Shown here piece after piece: positions 8,052 to 13,520 of a DNA stretch of 23,807 bases. The stretch covers positions 1-23,807 of the forward strand of contig CAYTFU010000010.1 in NCBI GenBank assembly GCA_964437185.1, in the 5' to 3' direction. Each line of letters opens with the position of its first letter. The stretch's first letter is position 1. The notes beneath the pieces were generated by a model, which was not told the DNA's origin, searched no databases, and saw nothing but the letters and a program-made list of their open reading frames with translations. Origin of the DNA: UBA10103 sp964437185. Lineage in GTDB: Bacteria; Patescibacteriota; Minisyncoccia; Phycocordibacterales; UBA2100. Position numbers and translations under genes: made by a program.

Positions 8052-8981
8052 ATGTATATCGTTCAACACAGAAATATATTTTTCGCGATTACGGGGGCGA
8101 TTACTCTCGTTGCTATAGTGAGCGTGGTTGTGTTTGGGCTCAAGCTTGGCCTCGATTTTACGGGCGGCAGCCTCGTGCAAGTCACATATCCAGAGGGGCG
8201 ACCTTCTGCCTTAGCGCTCACGGAATCACTCGACAAAGCGGGGTTTGAGGGTTATTCACTCCGGGAAGCGAATGAGCAAGATTACATCTTGCGCGCGGGC
8301 ACCATGACGCCCGGAATGCGCGAGACGTTATCGCAAACGCTTTCTCTCGACGGTGAATCTCCGGCGTCCGTTGTTCAACTCACGGAAGTTGGGCCCACGA
8401 TCGGCTCCGAACTCCGCAGTAAGGCGCTCATCGCGATCATTCTTGTGTTGCTCTGCATCCTCCTCTTTATCGCGTTTGCGTTTCGCAAGGTTTCAAACCC
8501 TGTTTCTTCGTGGGTATATGGACTCATCGCGCTCGTCACATTGCTTCACGACGTGATCGTGCCAGTTGGTTTTTTCGCGTTCTTAGGACACTTCACGGGC
8601 GCTCAGATAGATACACTCTTCGTGACAGCCATCCTCACAATTCTCGGATTCTCTATTCACGACACCATCGTCGTATTCGATCGGACGCGAGAAAATCTCC
8701 GTATCAACGAAGAGCGCAATCGTAAAGAGGATTTCGCGATCACTGCAGGAAAGAGCCTCGGGCAGACGTTTGTGCGCTCTATCAACACGTCGCTCACCGT
8801 CATCGTAACGCTCCTCGTCCTCTACGTCGTCGGGCCCGCCTCGACGCGCGACTTCGCGCTCACACTTCTCGTCGGCATCACCGCCGGCACCTACTCGTCA
8901 ATCTTTTTGGCGACACCACTTCTTGTCACGACGGAACGGTGGCTTGCAAAGCGCGTCTCCGGCGCTCAAAAGAAAAAGTAG
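8052..8981 (+). CDS. secF: Protein translocase subunit SecF
   Basis: A 309-residue partner of SecD. It shows the N-terminal LGLDFTGGSLVQV motif, one helix before a short extracytoplasmic domain, and five helices ending with FSIHDTIVVFDRTRENLR, which carries the conserved Asp/Arg positions. The open frame reaches back to 7998 inside secD, but ATG 8052 gives the normal SecF N-terminus (MYIVQHRNIFFAITG) and begins 4 bases after the secD stop. The lysine-rich C-terminus (AQKKK) abuts the repeat at 8999. Confidence 0.96.
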   Translation: MYIVQHRNIFFAITGAITLVAIVSVVVFGLKLGLDFTGGSLVQVTYPEGRPSALALTESLDKAGFEGYSLREANEQDYILRAGTMTPGMRETLSQTLSLDGESPASVVQLTEVGPTIGSELRSKALIAIILVLLCILLFIAFAFRKVSNPVSSWVYGLIALVTLLHDVIVPVGFFAFLGHFTGAQIDTLFVTAILTILGFSIHDTIVVFDRTRENLRINEERNRKEDFAITAGKSLGQTFVRSINTSLTVIVTLLVLYVVGPASTRDFALTLLVGITAGTYSSIFLATPLLVTTERWLAKRVSGAQKKK

Positions 8982-8998
8982 TACCCATTTTCAACAAC

Positions 8999-9046
8999 AC
9001 CCATACACTATATATACCCTATAGGACAAAGTTAGTGTCAGGGGGA
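8999..9046. repeat. 48-bp repeat, left copy, with central palindrome
   Basis: This 48-bp segment matches 9605-9652 at about 43 of 48 positions. Its core (9005-9038) is a 34-bp dyad: ACACTA, 7 bases, CCTATAGG, 7 bases, TAGTGT, all centred on one point. The stop codon of the PaaX/Cas2-like gene lies at its edge (9038-9040). Read on the minus strand it also ends in ATGGGT, like the right copy, suggesting the end of a duplicated promoter/start region. Confidence 0.85.
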
Positions 9047-9610
9047 ATATAGTCCAAAATGCTTTTTTAGTCTCGCATCTCCCTCCAGTTCGTCCACGAT
9101 CATATAGAGGATATCCTTGCCGACCTTGAAATCCGCCTTGAGAAGCGCAATCAAATCCTCGCAATCGTAGGGGTATACCCAAACGCTATCCTGAAGACGC
9201 TCAAAACCAATGGTTATGAGCGTATGACGGAGCTTCTGCCGCACACTTCGACGATATTCAGGTATATCAAAAATCAGCACGCGCCACTTCTTGTCCCACC
9301 GCCTTGGTCTGCGTAACCGATAGTCTTCGAGTTGTAACATTTGCAGAGTCGCCTCTCCTCGCGGTGTGACCCTCAGGAAGCCATCTTTCCGTGTCAATAA
9401 TCCTTTCTTGATCAACCGATCGCGTGCCCGATTGATGCTCTGTCCGTGTCTCTTTGTTGGCATGAGGCCGAGCTTGTGCAGAGAAACAAAGACGTTGGGT
9501 GTGACCAGTGCGACCCCAACGATTCCCACCGCAGAGACGACACCAAGGATCTGTTTCTGGAGATTTATTTTCCGTGCTCGTTGTTTACTCTGCTCCTCCA
9601 TGAGACCCAT
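9038..9610 (-). CDS. Winged-helix protein with PaaX/Cas2-like C-terminal domain
   Basis: A 190-residue protein. After a charged N-terminus comes a hydrophobic stretch (about residues 21-45), then a winged-helix-like segment (NRARDRLIKKGLLTRKDGFL, about 83-103, followed by VTPRGEATLQ). The C-terminal ~85 residues (KWRVLIFDIPEYRRSVRQKL, ending ILYMIVDELEGD) have the ferredoxin-like pattern of PaaX C-terminal and Cas2 domains, including the conserved Asp after the first strand. No CRISPR array or cas1 is in the window, so a transcription regulator or orphan nuclease is more likely than adaptation. TACACT lies 6 bases before the ATG at 9610 (leaderless); an ATG at 9601 is an alternative. The gene fills the space between two palindromic repeats, which could be autoregulatory operators. 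Confidence 0.85.
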   Translation of the reverse strand: MGLMEEQSKQRARKINLQKQILGVVSAVGIVGVALVTPNVFVSLHKLGLMPTKRHGQSINRARDRLIKKGLLTRKDGFLRVTPRGEATLQMLQLEDYRLRRPRRWDKKWRVLIFDIPEYRRSVRQKLRHTLITIGFERLQDSVWVYPYDCEDLIALLKADFKVGKDILYMIVDELEGDARLKKHFGLYSP

Positions 9611-9652
9611 ACACTAAGTGTATCCTATAGGACAAAGATAGTGTCAGGGGGA
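9605..9652. repeat. 48-bp repeat, right copy, overlapping promoter and start of the PaaX/Cas2-like gene
   Basis: The core dyad is 9611-9644: ACACTA, 7 bases, CCTATAGG, 7 bases, TAGTGT. The bases that differ from the left copy fall mostly in the 7-base spacers, while the three dyad elements are intact in both. On the minus strand it covers the putative -10 box TACACT (9617-9622) and abuts the ATG, as expected for an operator. Confidence 0.85.
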
Positions 9653-9675
9653 GGGTTGGGGAGGAGTGCAAAAAA

Positions 9676-9703
9676 TTGGACAAACAAGAGGGGGTGGTAT
9701 AGG
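9676..9703 (+). promoter_or_regulatory. Promoter of the tyrosine-leader unit
   Basis: TTGGAC (9676-9681), 16-base spacer and TATAGG (9698-9703) preceded by TGG. The predicted start is within a few bases of the leader ATG at 9714. Confidence 0.6.
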
Positions 9704-9713
9704 ATGTTGGTAC

Positions 9714-9764
9714 ATGAAATTTGGCGCGGCATATTATTACGCATATCGAAGCCCCAGGGGGTAG
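9714..9764 (+). CDS. Tyrosine-rich leader peptide (16 aa)
   Basis: A 16-codon ORF, MKFGAAYYYAYRSPRG, beginning close to the predicted transcription start. Codons 7-9 and 11 are tyrosine (TAT TAT TAC, TAT). The end of the ORF (GGGGGT, 9757-9762) can pair with GCCCCC (9795-9800), the 5' arm of the terminator that follows. A ribosome waiting at the Tyr codons would leave this segment free to form the antiterminator; a ribosome reaching the stop would cover it and allow termination. This is the logic of amino-acid attenuators such as pheL or trpL; tyrosine as the signal is inferred from codon content. Confidence 0.75.
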   Translation: MKFGAAYYYAYRSPRG

Positions 9765-9794
9765 ATTTGTCGTATTGATGTGATCGACAGACTG

Positions 9795-9815
9795 GCCCCC
9801 ACAAGGGGCTTTTTT
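9795..9815 (+). terminator. Attenuator terminator of the tyrosine-leader unit
   Basis: GCCCC (9795-9799) pairs with GGGGC (9805-9809), followed directly by six T. It lies 31 bases after the leader stop and about 140 bases before the structural gene, so it acts inside the leader. An extra stem (TGTCG near 9768 with CGACA near 9785) would sit inside the alternative antiterminator. Confidence 0.75.
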
Positions 9816-9956
9816 CGTTGTTATCTGGACCTTGAGTCCCTGAGCCTTGGCAGAGGGAATTAGAATCTAGATCGCATGTGCGACTAGTTGCAGGCGCGAA
9901 GAGCCTTGCAAAGCTCTTTGCGCGTACAAAACCCACAACCAGCGAGGAAAATCGCA

Positions 9957-10466
9957 ATGAAACACCGCGTTAGGTTCATCTCTTACGACTCCAGTACTGA
10001 TGCAAAGGTGACTGAAGAGATACTTCCGGCGTTTACGGGCGAGGTGGAGACGACAGGTCTTTACGACATTGTCGAGCCGGCTCCCTCAGTGCGCCCATAT
10101 GCTGATTGGTATGCTGAGCCCTCGCCAGTGGAGAGGCTCCTTTCTGCCATGCGGGAGGGAGTTCCGGTGATTTGCTGTACGGCGGGCGCTAGGGAGCGGT
10201 GGGTCGCTGCTCTGGACCTTGCGACCACCAACGCCATTCGCGTCGGTATTCTTTTACTCTCGCATGAGGATGCCGATCTCGCCACGCTGGTTGCTGCCCA
10301 CAAGAAAACACCGTTCCGGTTCGTCGTAAACGTTAGCCGTTTTCGTGGAGCGCAACTGGCCGACAATTTCCCGAACACAGCGACACTTTCGGGAATCTGT
10401 GATGTCGAAGGTCATGGTCCGGGTATTGCACGCTTCATCTCGGGCTGTCTTCATCGCATGGGTTGA
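9957..10466 (+). CDS. Unknown small protein controlled by the tyrosine attenuator
   Basis: A 169-residue soluble protein I do not recognise. It shows alternating beta-strand/helix character (VRFISYDSS at the N-terminus, GVPVICCTAG near residue 65, IRVGILLLSHEDADL near 95, RFVVNVSRF near 122), suggesting a Rossmann- or flavodoxin-like fold. The short open frame before it reaches back to 9888, but ATG 9957 has a GAGG ribosome binding site 9 bases upstream and lies beyond the leader hairpins. A hairpin containing GCTCTTTG (9896-9923) lies just before that site. It is the plus-strand end of the attenuated gene array. It may be distantly related to the three minus-strand family proteins at 11137-13387, but I cannot show this by eye. 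Confidence 0.75.
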   Translation: MKHRVRFISYDSSTDAKVTEEILPAFTGEVETTGLYDIVEPAPSVRPYADWYAEPSPVERLLSAMREGVPVICCTAGARERWVAALDLATTNAIRVGILLLSHEDADLATLVAAHKKTPFRFVVNVSRFRGAQLADNFPNTATLSGICDVEGHGPGIARFISGCLHRMG

Positions 10467-10480
10467 ACGGCAAGCAAAAC

Positions 10481-10510
10481 GCGCCGGCAGGATTCATTTC
10501 CCGCCGGCGC
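10481..10510 (+). terminator. Terminator after the 9957-10466 gene
   Basis: GCGCCGGC and GCCGGCGC form a perfect 8-bp stem just downstream of the stop codon. The following bases are only moderately T-rich. Confidence 0.6.
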
Positions 10511-10535
10511 TCGCTATTTATATACAAAATGAAAA

Positions 10536-10560
10536 CGGCGGATCTTGCGATCCGCCGCCT
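10536..10560 (-). terminator. Terminator of the 10577-10753 gene
   Basis: GGCGGATC and GATCCGCC form a strong stem; on the minus strand it is followed by GTTTTCATTTTG. It lies 17 bases beyond the stop codon of the 58-residue gene. Confidence 0.8.
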
Positions 10561-10576
10561 TGTCCCCGTCATGCAG

Positions 10577-10753
10577 CTAAGGCAGAACGCCAGTACCCGC
10601 ACCGTCATGAAGGTCCTCGATCCTGACGGGTTTGCCACCAGGCGGCACTTGGGGCTTAGCCGGCTCGGGTGTGGTCACCGCGGCCTGGGTCGGTTTTTCG
10701 GTGAAGGGGGGTTGATTTGCGGATGACGCAAAGCCAGGGCCTTTTTTTGACAT
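10577..10753 (-). CDS. 58-residue Pro-rich protein controlled by the phenylalanine attenuator
   Basis: A small, low-complexity protein rich in Pro, Lys and Thr (PPFTEKPTQ, TTPEPAKPQVPPGGKP) with no recognisable domain; it may be disordered. The ATG at 10753 follows a GAGGA ribosome binding site about 12 bases upstream. The open frame upstream is leader sequence with attenuator hairpins, so a longer protein is unlikely. It has its own promoter, leader peptide, attenuator and terminator, which is why I regard it as a real gene despite its size. Function unknown. Confidence 0.65.
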   Translation of the reverse strand: MSKKGPGFASSANQPPFTEKPTQAAVTTPEPAKPQVPPGGKPVRIEDLHDGAGTGVLP

Positions 10754-10784
10754 GTGGTCGTATCCTCGCCTGGATTGTGAAAGA

Positions 10785-10834
10785 GCGGAAAGAGCAAAGA
10801 GCTTGCAGGCAAGCCCTTTGCGTTTCCGCGGGGG
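10785..10834 (-). other. Long nested hairpin with three boxA-like GCTCTTT copies before the ribosome binding site
   Basis: GCGGAAA (minus strand) pairs with TTTCCGC, GCAAAG with CTTTGC, and GCTTG with CAAGC, forming one long interrupted stem. GCTCTTTG, CTCTTTCC and GCTCTTTC occur in a row (plus strand 10779-10802). Similar TCTTT motifs occur at the equivalent place in every attenuated unit here. Confidence 0.6.
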
Positions 10835-10905
10835 TTTTAGCCGGCCCAGATCTGCGATCTGGGGCTTGGGTCGAGGGAGGGTCGACACAGGCCCCAAAAA
10901 ACAGA

Positions 10906-10927
10906 AAGCCCCTCCGAGGAGGGGCTT
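10906..10927 (-). terminator. Attenuator terminator of the phenylalanine-leader unit
   Basis: On the minus strand AAGCCCCT pairs with AGGGGCTT, followed by TCTGTTTTTT. It lies 20 bases after the leader stop codon and about 150 bases before the structural gene. Its 5' arm (minus GCCCCT) can instead pair with AGGGGC inside the leader ORF (plus 10969-10974). Confidence 0.8.
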
Positions 10928-10946
10928 GTCTGCGTTTGTTTGCTTT

Positions 10947-11024
10947 TTATCTGAGCAACGACGCATTCGCCCCTTCTCGGGTTGTAAAGAAAAACGCGAA
11001 CGCGAATACTGACTTGTTGCTCAT
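10947..11024 (-). CDS. Phenylalanine-rich leader peptide (25 aa)
   Basis: A 25-codon ORF containing FAFAFFF (residues 7-13; five Phe codons), similar in style to the E. coli pheL peptide, which also has a dense Phe run. It starts exactly 6 bases after the -10 box, so translation begins at the 5' end of the mRNA. The antiterminator segment GAAGGGGC (plus 10969-10976) starts about 3 codons after the last Phe, the right spacing for a stalled ribosome to leave it exposed. An intrinsic terminator follows the stop. Phenylalanine as the signal is inferred from the codon run. Confidence 0.8.
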   Translation of the reverse strand: MSNKSVFAFAFFFTTREGANASLLR

Positions 11025-11030
11025 AAAGCG

Positions 11031-11059
11031 AGCATATACGAGCCCCTTCAGTGCGTCAA
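11031..11059 (-). promoter_or_regulatory. Promoter of the phenylalanine-leader unit
   Basis: On the minus strand TTGACG (plus 11054-11059), 17-base spacer and TATGCT (plus 11031-11036), then 6 bases to the leader ATG. One of the best promoter matches in the window. Confidence 0.8.
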
Positions 11060-11085
11060 GTTTCGGGAAATGGGGAAAAGAATCA

Positions 11086-11108
11086 GCGGCGATCACGAAG
11101 ATCGCCGC
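11086..11108 (-). terminator. Terminator after the 11137-11908 operon
   Basis: GCGGCGATC and GATCGCCGC form a perfect 9-bp stem with a 5-base loop, followed on the minus strand by TGATTCTTTTCC. It lies 29 bases beyond the stop codon at 11137. Confidence 0.8.
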
Positions 11109-11136
11109 CTTTGAAGCATTGCCAGCCATACCCAGA

Positions 11137-11463
11137 TCACATACCTAGAAGGCGAGTGATCTCAGTCGTGAAGCTTTCGTAATCTTTGCCGTAGGGGACA
11201 AATCCCATTGGTTTGCCCCCGATCGCGTTGTGATACAGCGTAGCCTCTTTACCCTCGACTCCCACGAAGAATAAGTCCGCAGGATGAAGCGCGTCGACGA
11301 TGCGCAGGTAGCGAACGACGTCGTCATCGGTATTTGCCGGAACGTCGAGAATTTCGTAGACGAGGTCGTGTTTCCAGCGAGCGAAACGAGTAAATGTTGA
11401 GAAGTACTCAAACATTTGGGGGTGGCGCGTCGCAAAGATGACTCGAGGAATCGTATTTGTCAT
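11137..11463 (-). CDS. Small Rossmann-like protein, member of a local paralogue family
   Basis: A 108-residue protein beginning MTNTIPRVIFATRHPQMFEYF. The pattern RVIFATxxPxMxxFF near the N-terminus is shared with the neighbours at 11522 and 12857. Further on, DDDVVRYLRIVDALHPADLFFVG resembles the DDQVMALLRVARVNGLFNHP region of the 11522 protein. The strand-helix-strand alternation recalls receiver-like or flavodoxin folds, without an obvious phospho-acceptor Asp. It is the second gene of an operon (58-base gap after the 11522 gene). ATG 11463 is preferred over an in-frame TTG at 11469; the ribosome binding site is weak. Function unknown. Confidence 0.7.
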   Translation of the reverse strand: MTNTIPRVIFATRHPQMFEYFSTFTRFARWKHDLVYEILDVPANTDDDVVRYLRIVDALHPADLFFVGVEGKEATLYHNAIGGKPMGFVPYGKDYESFTTEITRLLGM

Positions 11464-11521
11464 GTGCAATTATTTCTGTTTGCGGTCCAGTGTTCAAGTA
11501 ACTTTCCTCACACACTGACTT

Positions 11522-11908
11522 TCAATCGTCAGCGTCCGGGTTTTGCCACCCACCACTCGCGCGAAATGCGAGTATTTGTGCCGTCAGAGCAATTATCTCG
11601 TCGAGCAACGCTTTAGGATTCGCGGGGAAGATTTGTTTGAGCGGTATCCCGTCGAGGAGGTCGTATTCGGCAGAGGTCGGGTTCTCCGTAGTGCCGATCA
11701 TATAGAGGGCCGGGTGGTTGAAGAGGCCGTTGACGCGTGCGACACGAAGGAGAGCCATGACTTGGTCATCCGTCGCGACTTCAAAGCCGATGATAACGAA
11801 CTCAATAAGACCAGCTAATTCGGTATACATGCTCACGCTATTCTCGAAGAATTTGTGCATGTGTGCATGTTTCGTTGCAAGCACGATTACGGGGCGGGTG
11901 ATTTTCAT
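11522..11908 (-). CDS. Small Rossmann-like protein, member of a local paralogue family
   Basis: A 128-residue protein starting MKITRPVIVLATKHAHMHKFFE, matching the RVIxATxxPxMxxFF pattern of its neighbours. The middle region (IIGFEVATDDQVMALLRVAR) has the same layout as the 11137 protein; the Asp/Trp-rich C-terminal tail (GGWQNPDADD) is its own. The start at 11908 has AAAGGA 8 bases upstream and follows a ~200-base leader with a 19-bp hairpin. The two genes probably arose by tandem duplication and then diverged strongly. No known function or domain can be assigned by eye. Confidence 0.72.
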   Translation of the reverse strand: MKITRPVIVLATKHAHMHKFFENSVSMYTELAGLIEFVIIGFEVATDDQVMALLRVARVNGLFNHPALYMIGTTENPTSAEYDLLDGIPLKQIFPANPKALLDEIIALTAQILAFRASGGWQNPDADD

Positions 11909-11947
11909 CGCTAGTTCCTTTCTATGTGGGTGTGTTGGGGCCCTGCT

Positions 11948-11998
11948 GGGAGCCTCCTGTGAGTTTCGCACCACGCTGAAAACTCACAGGAAGCTCCC
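11948..11998 (-). other. 19-bp near-perfect hairpin in the leader of the 11908 gene
   Basis: 11948-11966 pairs with 11980-11998 over 19 bp (one G-U on the minus-strand RNA) with a 13-base loop. On the minus strand no U-run follows it, so it does not look like an intrinsic terminator; it lies about 40 bases before the start codon. It could be an RNase III site or a translation-control stem. Confidence 0.65.
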
Positions 11999-12031
11999 AA
12001 ATGCGAACAGCTTTTTTGTGAAAGAACAATC

Positions 12032-12082
12032 TCAAAGAGCTTGAGACGGTCGCCACAAGAATTGTTTTTTGTATGTACGCAT
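12032..12082 (-). CDS. Possible leader peptide (16 aa, one Trp)
   Basis: MRTYKKQFLWRPSQAL lies at the position where the other units carry their leader peptides. It has single Tyr, Phe and Trp codons but no run, and no clear antiterminator/terminator pair follows. Its end overlaps a TCTCAA/TTGAGA stem and a GCTCTTTG motif. It may be a degenerate or differently acting leader, or chance. Confidence 0.3.
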   Translation of the reverse strand: MRTYKKQFLWRPSQAL

Positions 12083-12112
12083 ATTGAATTTCCAAATCGT
12101 TTTGCGATCTGG

Positions 12113-12142
12113 AATCTAGGCCGTCGTCGGCGCAGATTCCAA
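12113..12142 (-). promoter_or_regulatory. Promoter with overlapping dyad, 11908 unit
   Basis: On the minus strand TTGGAA (plus 12137-12142), 18-base spacer, TAGATT (plus 12113-12118). TGGAATCT and AGATTCCA form an 8-bp inverted repeat covering both boxes, a possible operator. The region upstream of the 12637 gene has a related arrangement (CTGGAATCT/GGATTTCAG, 12736-12770), ending in the shared CAGATTCCAGA. Confidence 0.5.
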
Positions 12143-12159
12143 ATAACAGAAGGGTGGTA

Positions 12160-12193
12160 GGGAACGTCGAATGCCTAAGCAATCGACGTTCCC
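12160..12193 (-). terminator. Terminator of the 12206-12637 operon (repeat type)
   Basis: GGGAACGTCGA (12160-12170) pairs with TCGACGTTCCC (12183-12193), followed on the minus strand by TACCACCCTTCTGTTATTT. It is closely similar to the element at 12796-12830, including a compensating base-pair change. Confidence 0.75.
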
Positions 12194-12205
12194 CAATACT
12201 TAACA

Positions 12206-12415
12206 TCACCGTTTTTCTTCCTGCGCCGACTGCACGCTGTTGCGGAGAGCGCGAAGAACGGGAGCGAAATCGGCGCCGGTTAGTCGGACTAATTGATCGG
12301 GGGTGAACCCGATTTCGATCATCTGTTTGGCCAGCGCCAGGACCGCCTCGGCATATTGCCGAGAGGTGGGATCGGGGTTGCCCGCAGGGGCAACCGGTTC
12401 TATTGCGGAATCCAC
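12206..12415 (-). CDS. Unknown 69-residue protein
   Basis: A small soluble, mainly helical protein (ADFAPVLRALRNSVQSAQEE at the C-terminus; QYAEAVLALAKQMIEIGFTP in the middle). The segment EIGFTPDQLVRLTGADF resembles a short helix-turn-helix, so DNA binding is possible but unproven. The start is GTG 12415 with a strong AGGAGG (plus 12421-12426) 5 bases upstream. It follows the 12425-12637 gene after 9 bases, so the two form an operon. Not recognised as a known family. Confidence 0.7.
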   Translation of the reverse strand: MDSAIEPVAPAGNPDPTSRQYAEAVLALAKQMIEIGFTPDQLVRLTGADFAPVLRALRNSVQSAQEEKR

Positions 12416-12424
12416 TCTAGCCTC

Positions 12425-12637
12425 CTAGATTGTCGGTGAGTCGGGCTCGAAGCGTCGCATTACGGCCCCGCAGAATGCGCCCGGACACAGGCACGCTTCA
12501 GGGCGGCCGTTCGAGTTCCAACGGACACGTTGATCAATCAACTTCCGGGGTTGACAACAGTTGGGGCAGTTGCGCGTCACGGAAAAGTCCGTTGAGGGGA
12601 AGAGCTCCACGATTTTTTTTACGTCGTCCTCGGTCAT
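12425..12637 (-). CDS. Small cysteine-rich protein, possible zinc ribbon
   Basis: A 70-residue protein with a CPNCC motif (about residues 23-27) and a later CLCPGAFCG (about 50-58). Two CxxC-like pairs about 25 residues apart suggest one bound zinc ion. Small zinc-ribbon proteins often bind nucleic acid or act as adaptors, but no specific family is evident. ATG 12637 is chosen because AAAGGA lies 11 bases upstream; an overlapping upstream ORF ends in ATGTCATGA, its stop overlapping this start. First gene of a two-gene operon with a structured ~160-base leader. Confidence 0.68.
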   Translation of the reverse strand: MTEDDVKKIVELFPSTDFSVTRNCPNCCQPRKLIDQRVRWNSNGRPEACLCPGAFCGAVMRRFEPDSPTI

Positions 12638-12795
12638 GACATCGCGTTCCTTTTGGGTGATGATTGAGCTGTTGGTATTCCGAAAAACGGAAAGAGCATG
12701 CAAGCACTTTCGTGCTGCACCAGATACGTTTCCGTTCTGGAATCTGAGCTCAGGTGAGCGCGGATTTCAGAATGCAAACAAAAAAGAAGGTGGTA
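12638..12795 (-). promoter_or_regulatory. Structured leader of the 12637 unit
   Basis: On the minus strand this holds a weak promoter-like pair (CTGAAA, 18 bases, CAGATT) inside an imperfect inverted repeat, then a hairpin CGGAAA...TTTCCG enclosing GCAC/GTGC, and a boxA-like TGCTCTTTCC (plus 12689-12698). No amino-acid-run leader peptide was found. A short ORF (MLFPFFGIPTAQ...) runs into the structural start and could couple translation. Confidence 0.45.
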
Positions 12796-12830
12796 GGGAA
12801 TGTCGATCGCAATAAGCAATCGACATTCCC
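12796..12830 (-). terminator. Terminator of the 12857-13387 gene (repeat type)
   Basis: GGGAATGTCGAT (12796-12807) pairs with ATCGACATTCCC (12819-12830). On the minus strand TACCACCTTCTTTTTTGTTT follows, a good U-run. It shares about 45 aligned bases with the element at 12160-12193. Confidence 0.85.
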
Positions 12831-12856
12831 CCATACCCGAAGCGTTTGATCTCACG

Positions 12857-13387
12857 TCACTGTTGCGCTGCGCTGAAGATGGCGGCGGCAATAGTCTCCT
12901 CGCCCGTACTTTTCGCTGCTCTCACAGAGAAAGGTAAGGTCGAGCCGGTGAGCTCGTTTTCGTTCTCGCAGTCACGCAAGAATGTCACGCGTGCTACCTT
13001 TCCAATTTTGGCAAACTTTGGATCCGCCAAGAACGTTGGGTTGGTTGAGATGAAAACAATGCGACAGTTAAGCCGGATGCAGAGTTCGACAGCTTGCCGG
13101 ATTTCCTCGTCGGATTTGCACGAAGACACTTCGTCGACCCCATAGACCAGACAGCCTACGCGTTCGAAGTTCGGCACTTGAGCCCCTCTGTTGGATTCAG
13201 ATGCGAACAGAGTGCCGACAGACATTTTCTTTAAGGCGCCTGTTGTTACAAGTGCTTCAAAAAAGCTTTGCATTCCTGGGCTCGATGTTGCGAGAATCAC
13301 ACGTGGATTCCGCGTGTCGCTCCATTCCTTTCCGTAGGAAGTATCGGCCGGAGGTGTAACAGTGAAGCGAATAGTGATGGGATCCAT
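12857..13387 (-). CDS. Rossmann-like protein of the local paralogue family, under a T-box-type leader
   Basis: A 176-residue protein. After a 27-residue N-terminal extension it has NPRVILATSSPGMQSFFEAL, the family pattern also seen at 11137 and 11522. It then shows CRIVFISTNPTFL and ARVTFLRDCENE strand-turn segments, giving an alternating alpha/beta protein. It is the longest of the three paralogues and has a central insertion (about residues 55-95). ATG 13387 has a CGAGG site about 10 bases upstream. The unit has its own promoter, a ~370-base leader with a T-box motif, and a terminator. T-box leaders normally control tRNA synthetases, amino-acid enzymes or transporters; this protein resembles none of them. 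Function unknown. Confidence 0.72.
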   Translation of the reverse strand: MDPITIRFTVTPPADTSYGKEWSDTRNPRVILATSSPGMQSFFEALVTTGALKKMSVGTLFASESNRGAQVPNFERVGCLVYGVDEVSSCKSDEEIRQAVELCIRLNCRIVFISTNPTFLADPKFAKIGKVARVTFLRDCENENELTGSTLPFSVRAAKSTGEETIAAAIFSAAQQ

Positions 13388-13416
13388 CGTTTTTTCCTCG
13401 GGTATGTGTTACGAAA

Positions 13417-13450
13417 AGAACAGAAAGAACCGTGGGCGGCGCTTTCTGTT
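13417..13450 (-). other. Hairpin before the 13387 start with boxA-like motifs
   Basis: On the minus strand GAACAGAAAG pairs with CTTTCTGTTC, then TTTTCG follows, so it could also act as a weak second terminator. GTTCTTTC and GTTCTTTTCG occur here in tandem. Confidence 0.55.
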
Positions 13451-13469
13451 CTGCGGATTAATTTACGCA

Positions 13470-13520
13470 AAACAAAAAACCGCCCTTATCTCACAACTAA
13501 AAAATTGTGCGATAAGGGCG
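13470..13520 (-). terminator. Leader terminator downstream of the T-box
   Basis: CGCCCTTATC pairs with GATAAGGGCG, extended by CACAA/TTGTG, then TTTTTTGTTTT on the minus strand. This is one of the strongest intrinsic terminators in the window and sits inside the leader, about 85 bases before the start codon. Confidence 0.9.

Noticed and set aside
8982..9037. 12-codon minus-strand ORF (MGVVENGYYFFF) after the left repeat
   Set aside because: It resembles a Tyr/Phe leader, but no terminator or gene follows and it is antisense to the secF end; probably a by-product of the repeat.
9000..9650. CRISPR-type repeat array next to a Cas2-like gene
   Set aside because: Only two repeat copies 606 bases apart with the gene between them; no spacers, cas1 or other cas genes.
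12789..12802. Plus-strand GGTGGTAGGGAA as a second T-box
   Set aside because: Lacks the ACCGCG part, lies on the strand without a gene and is explained by the minus-strand terminator.
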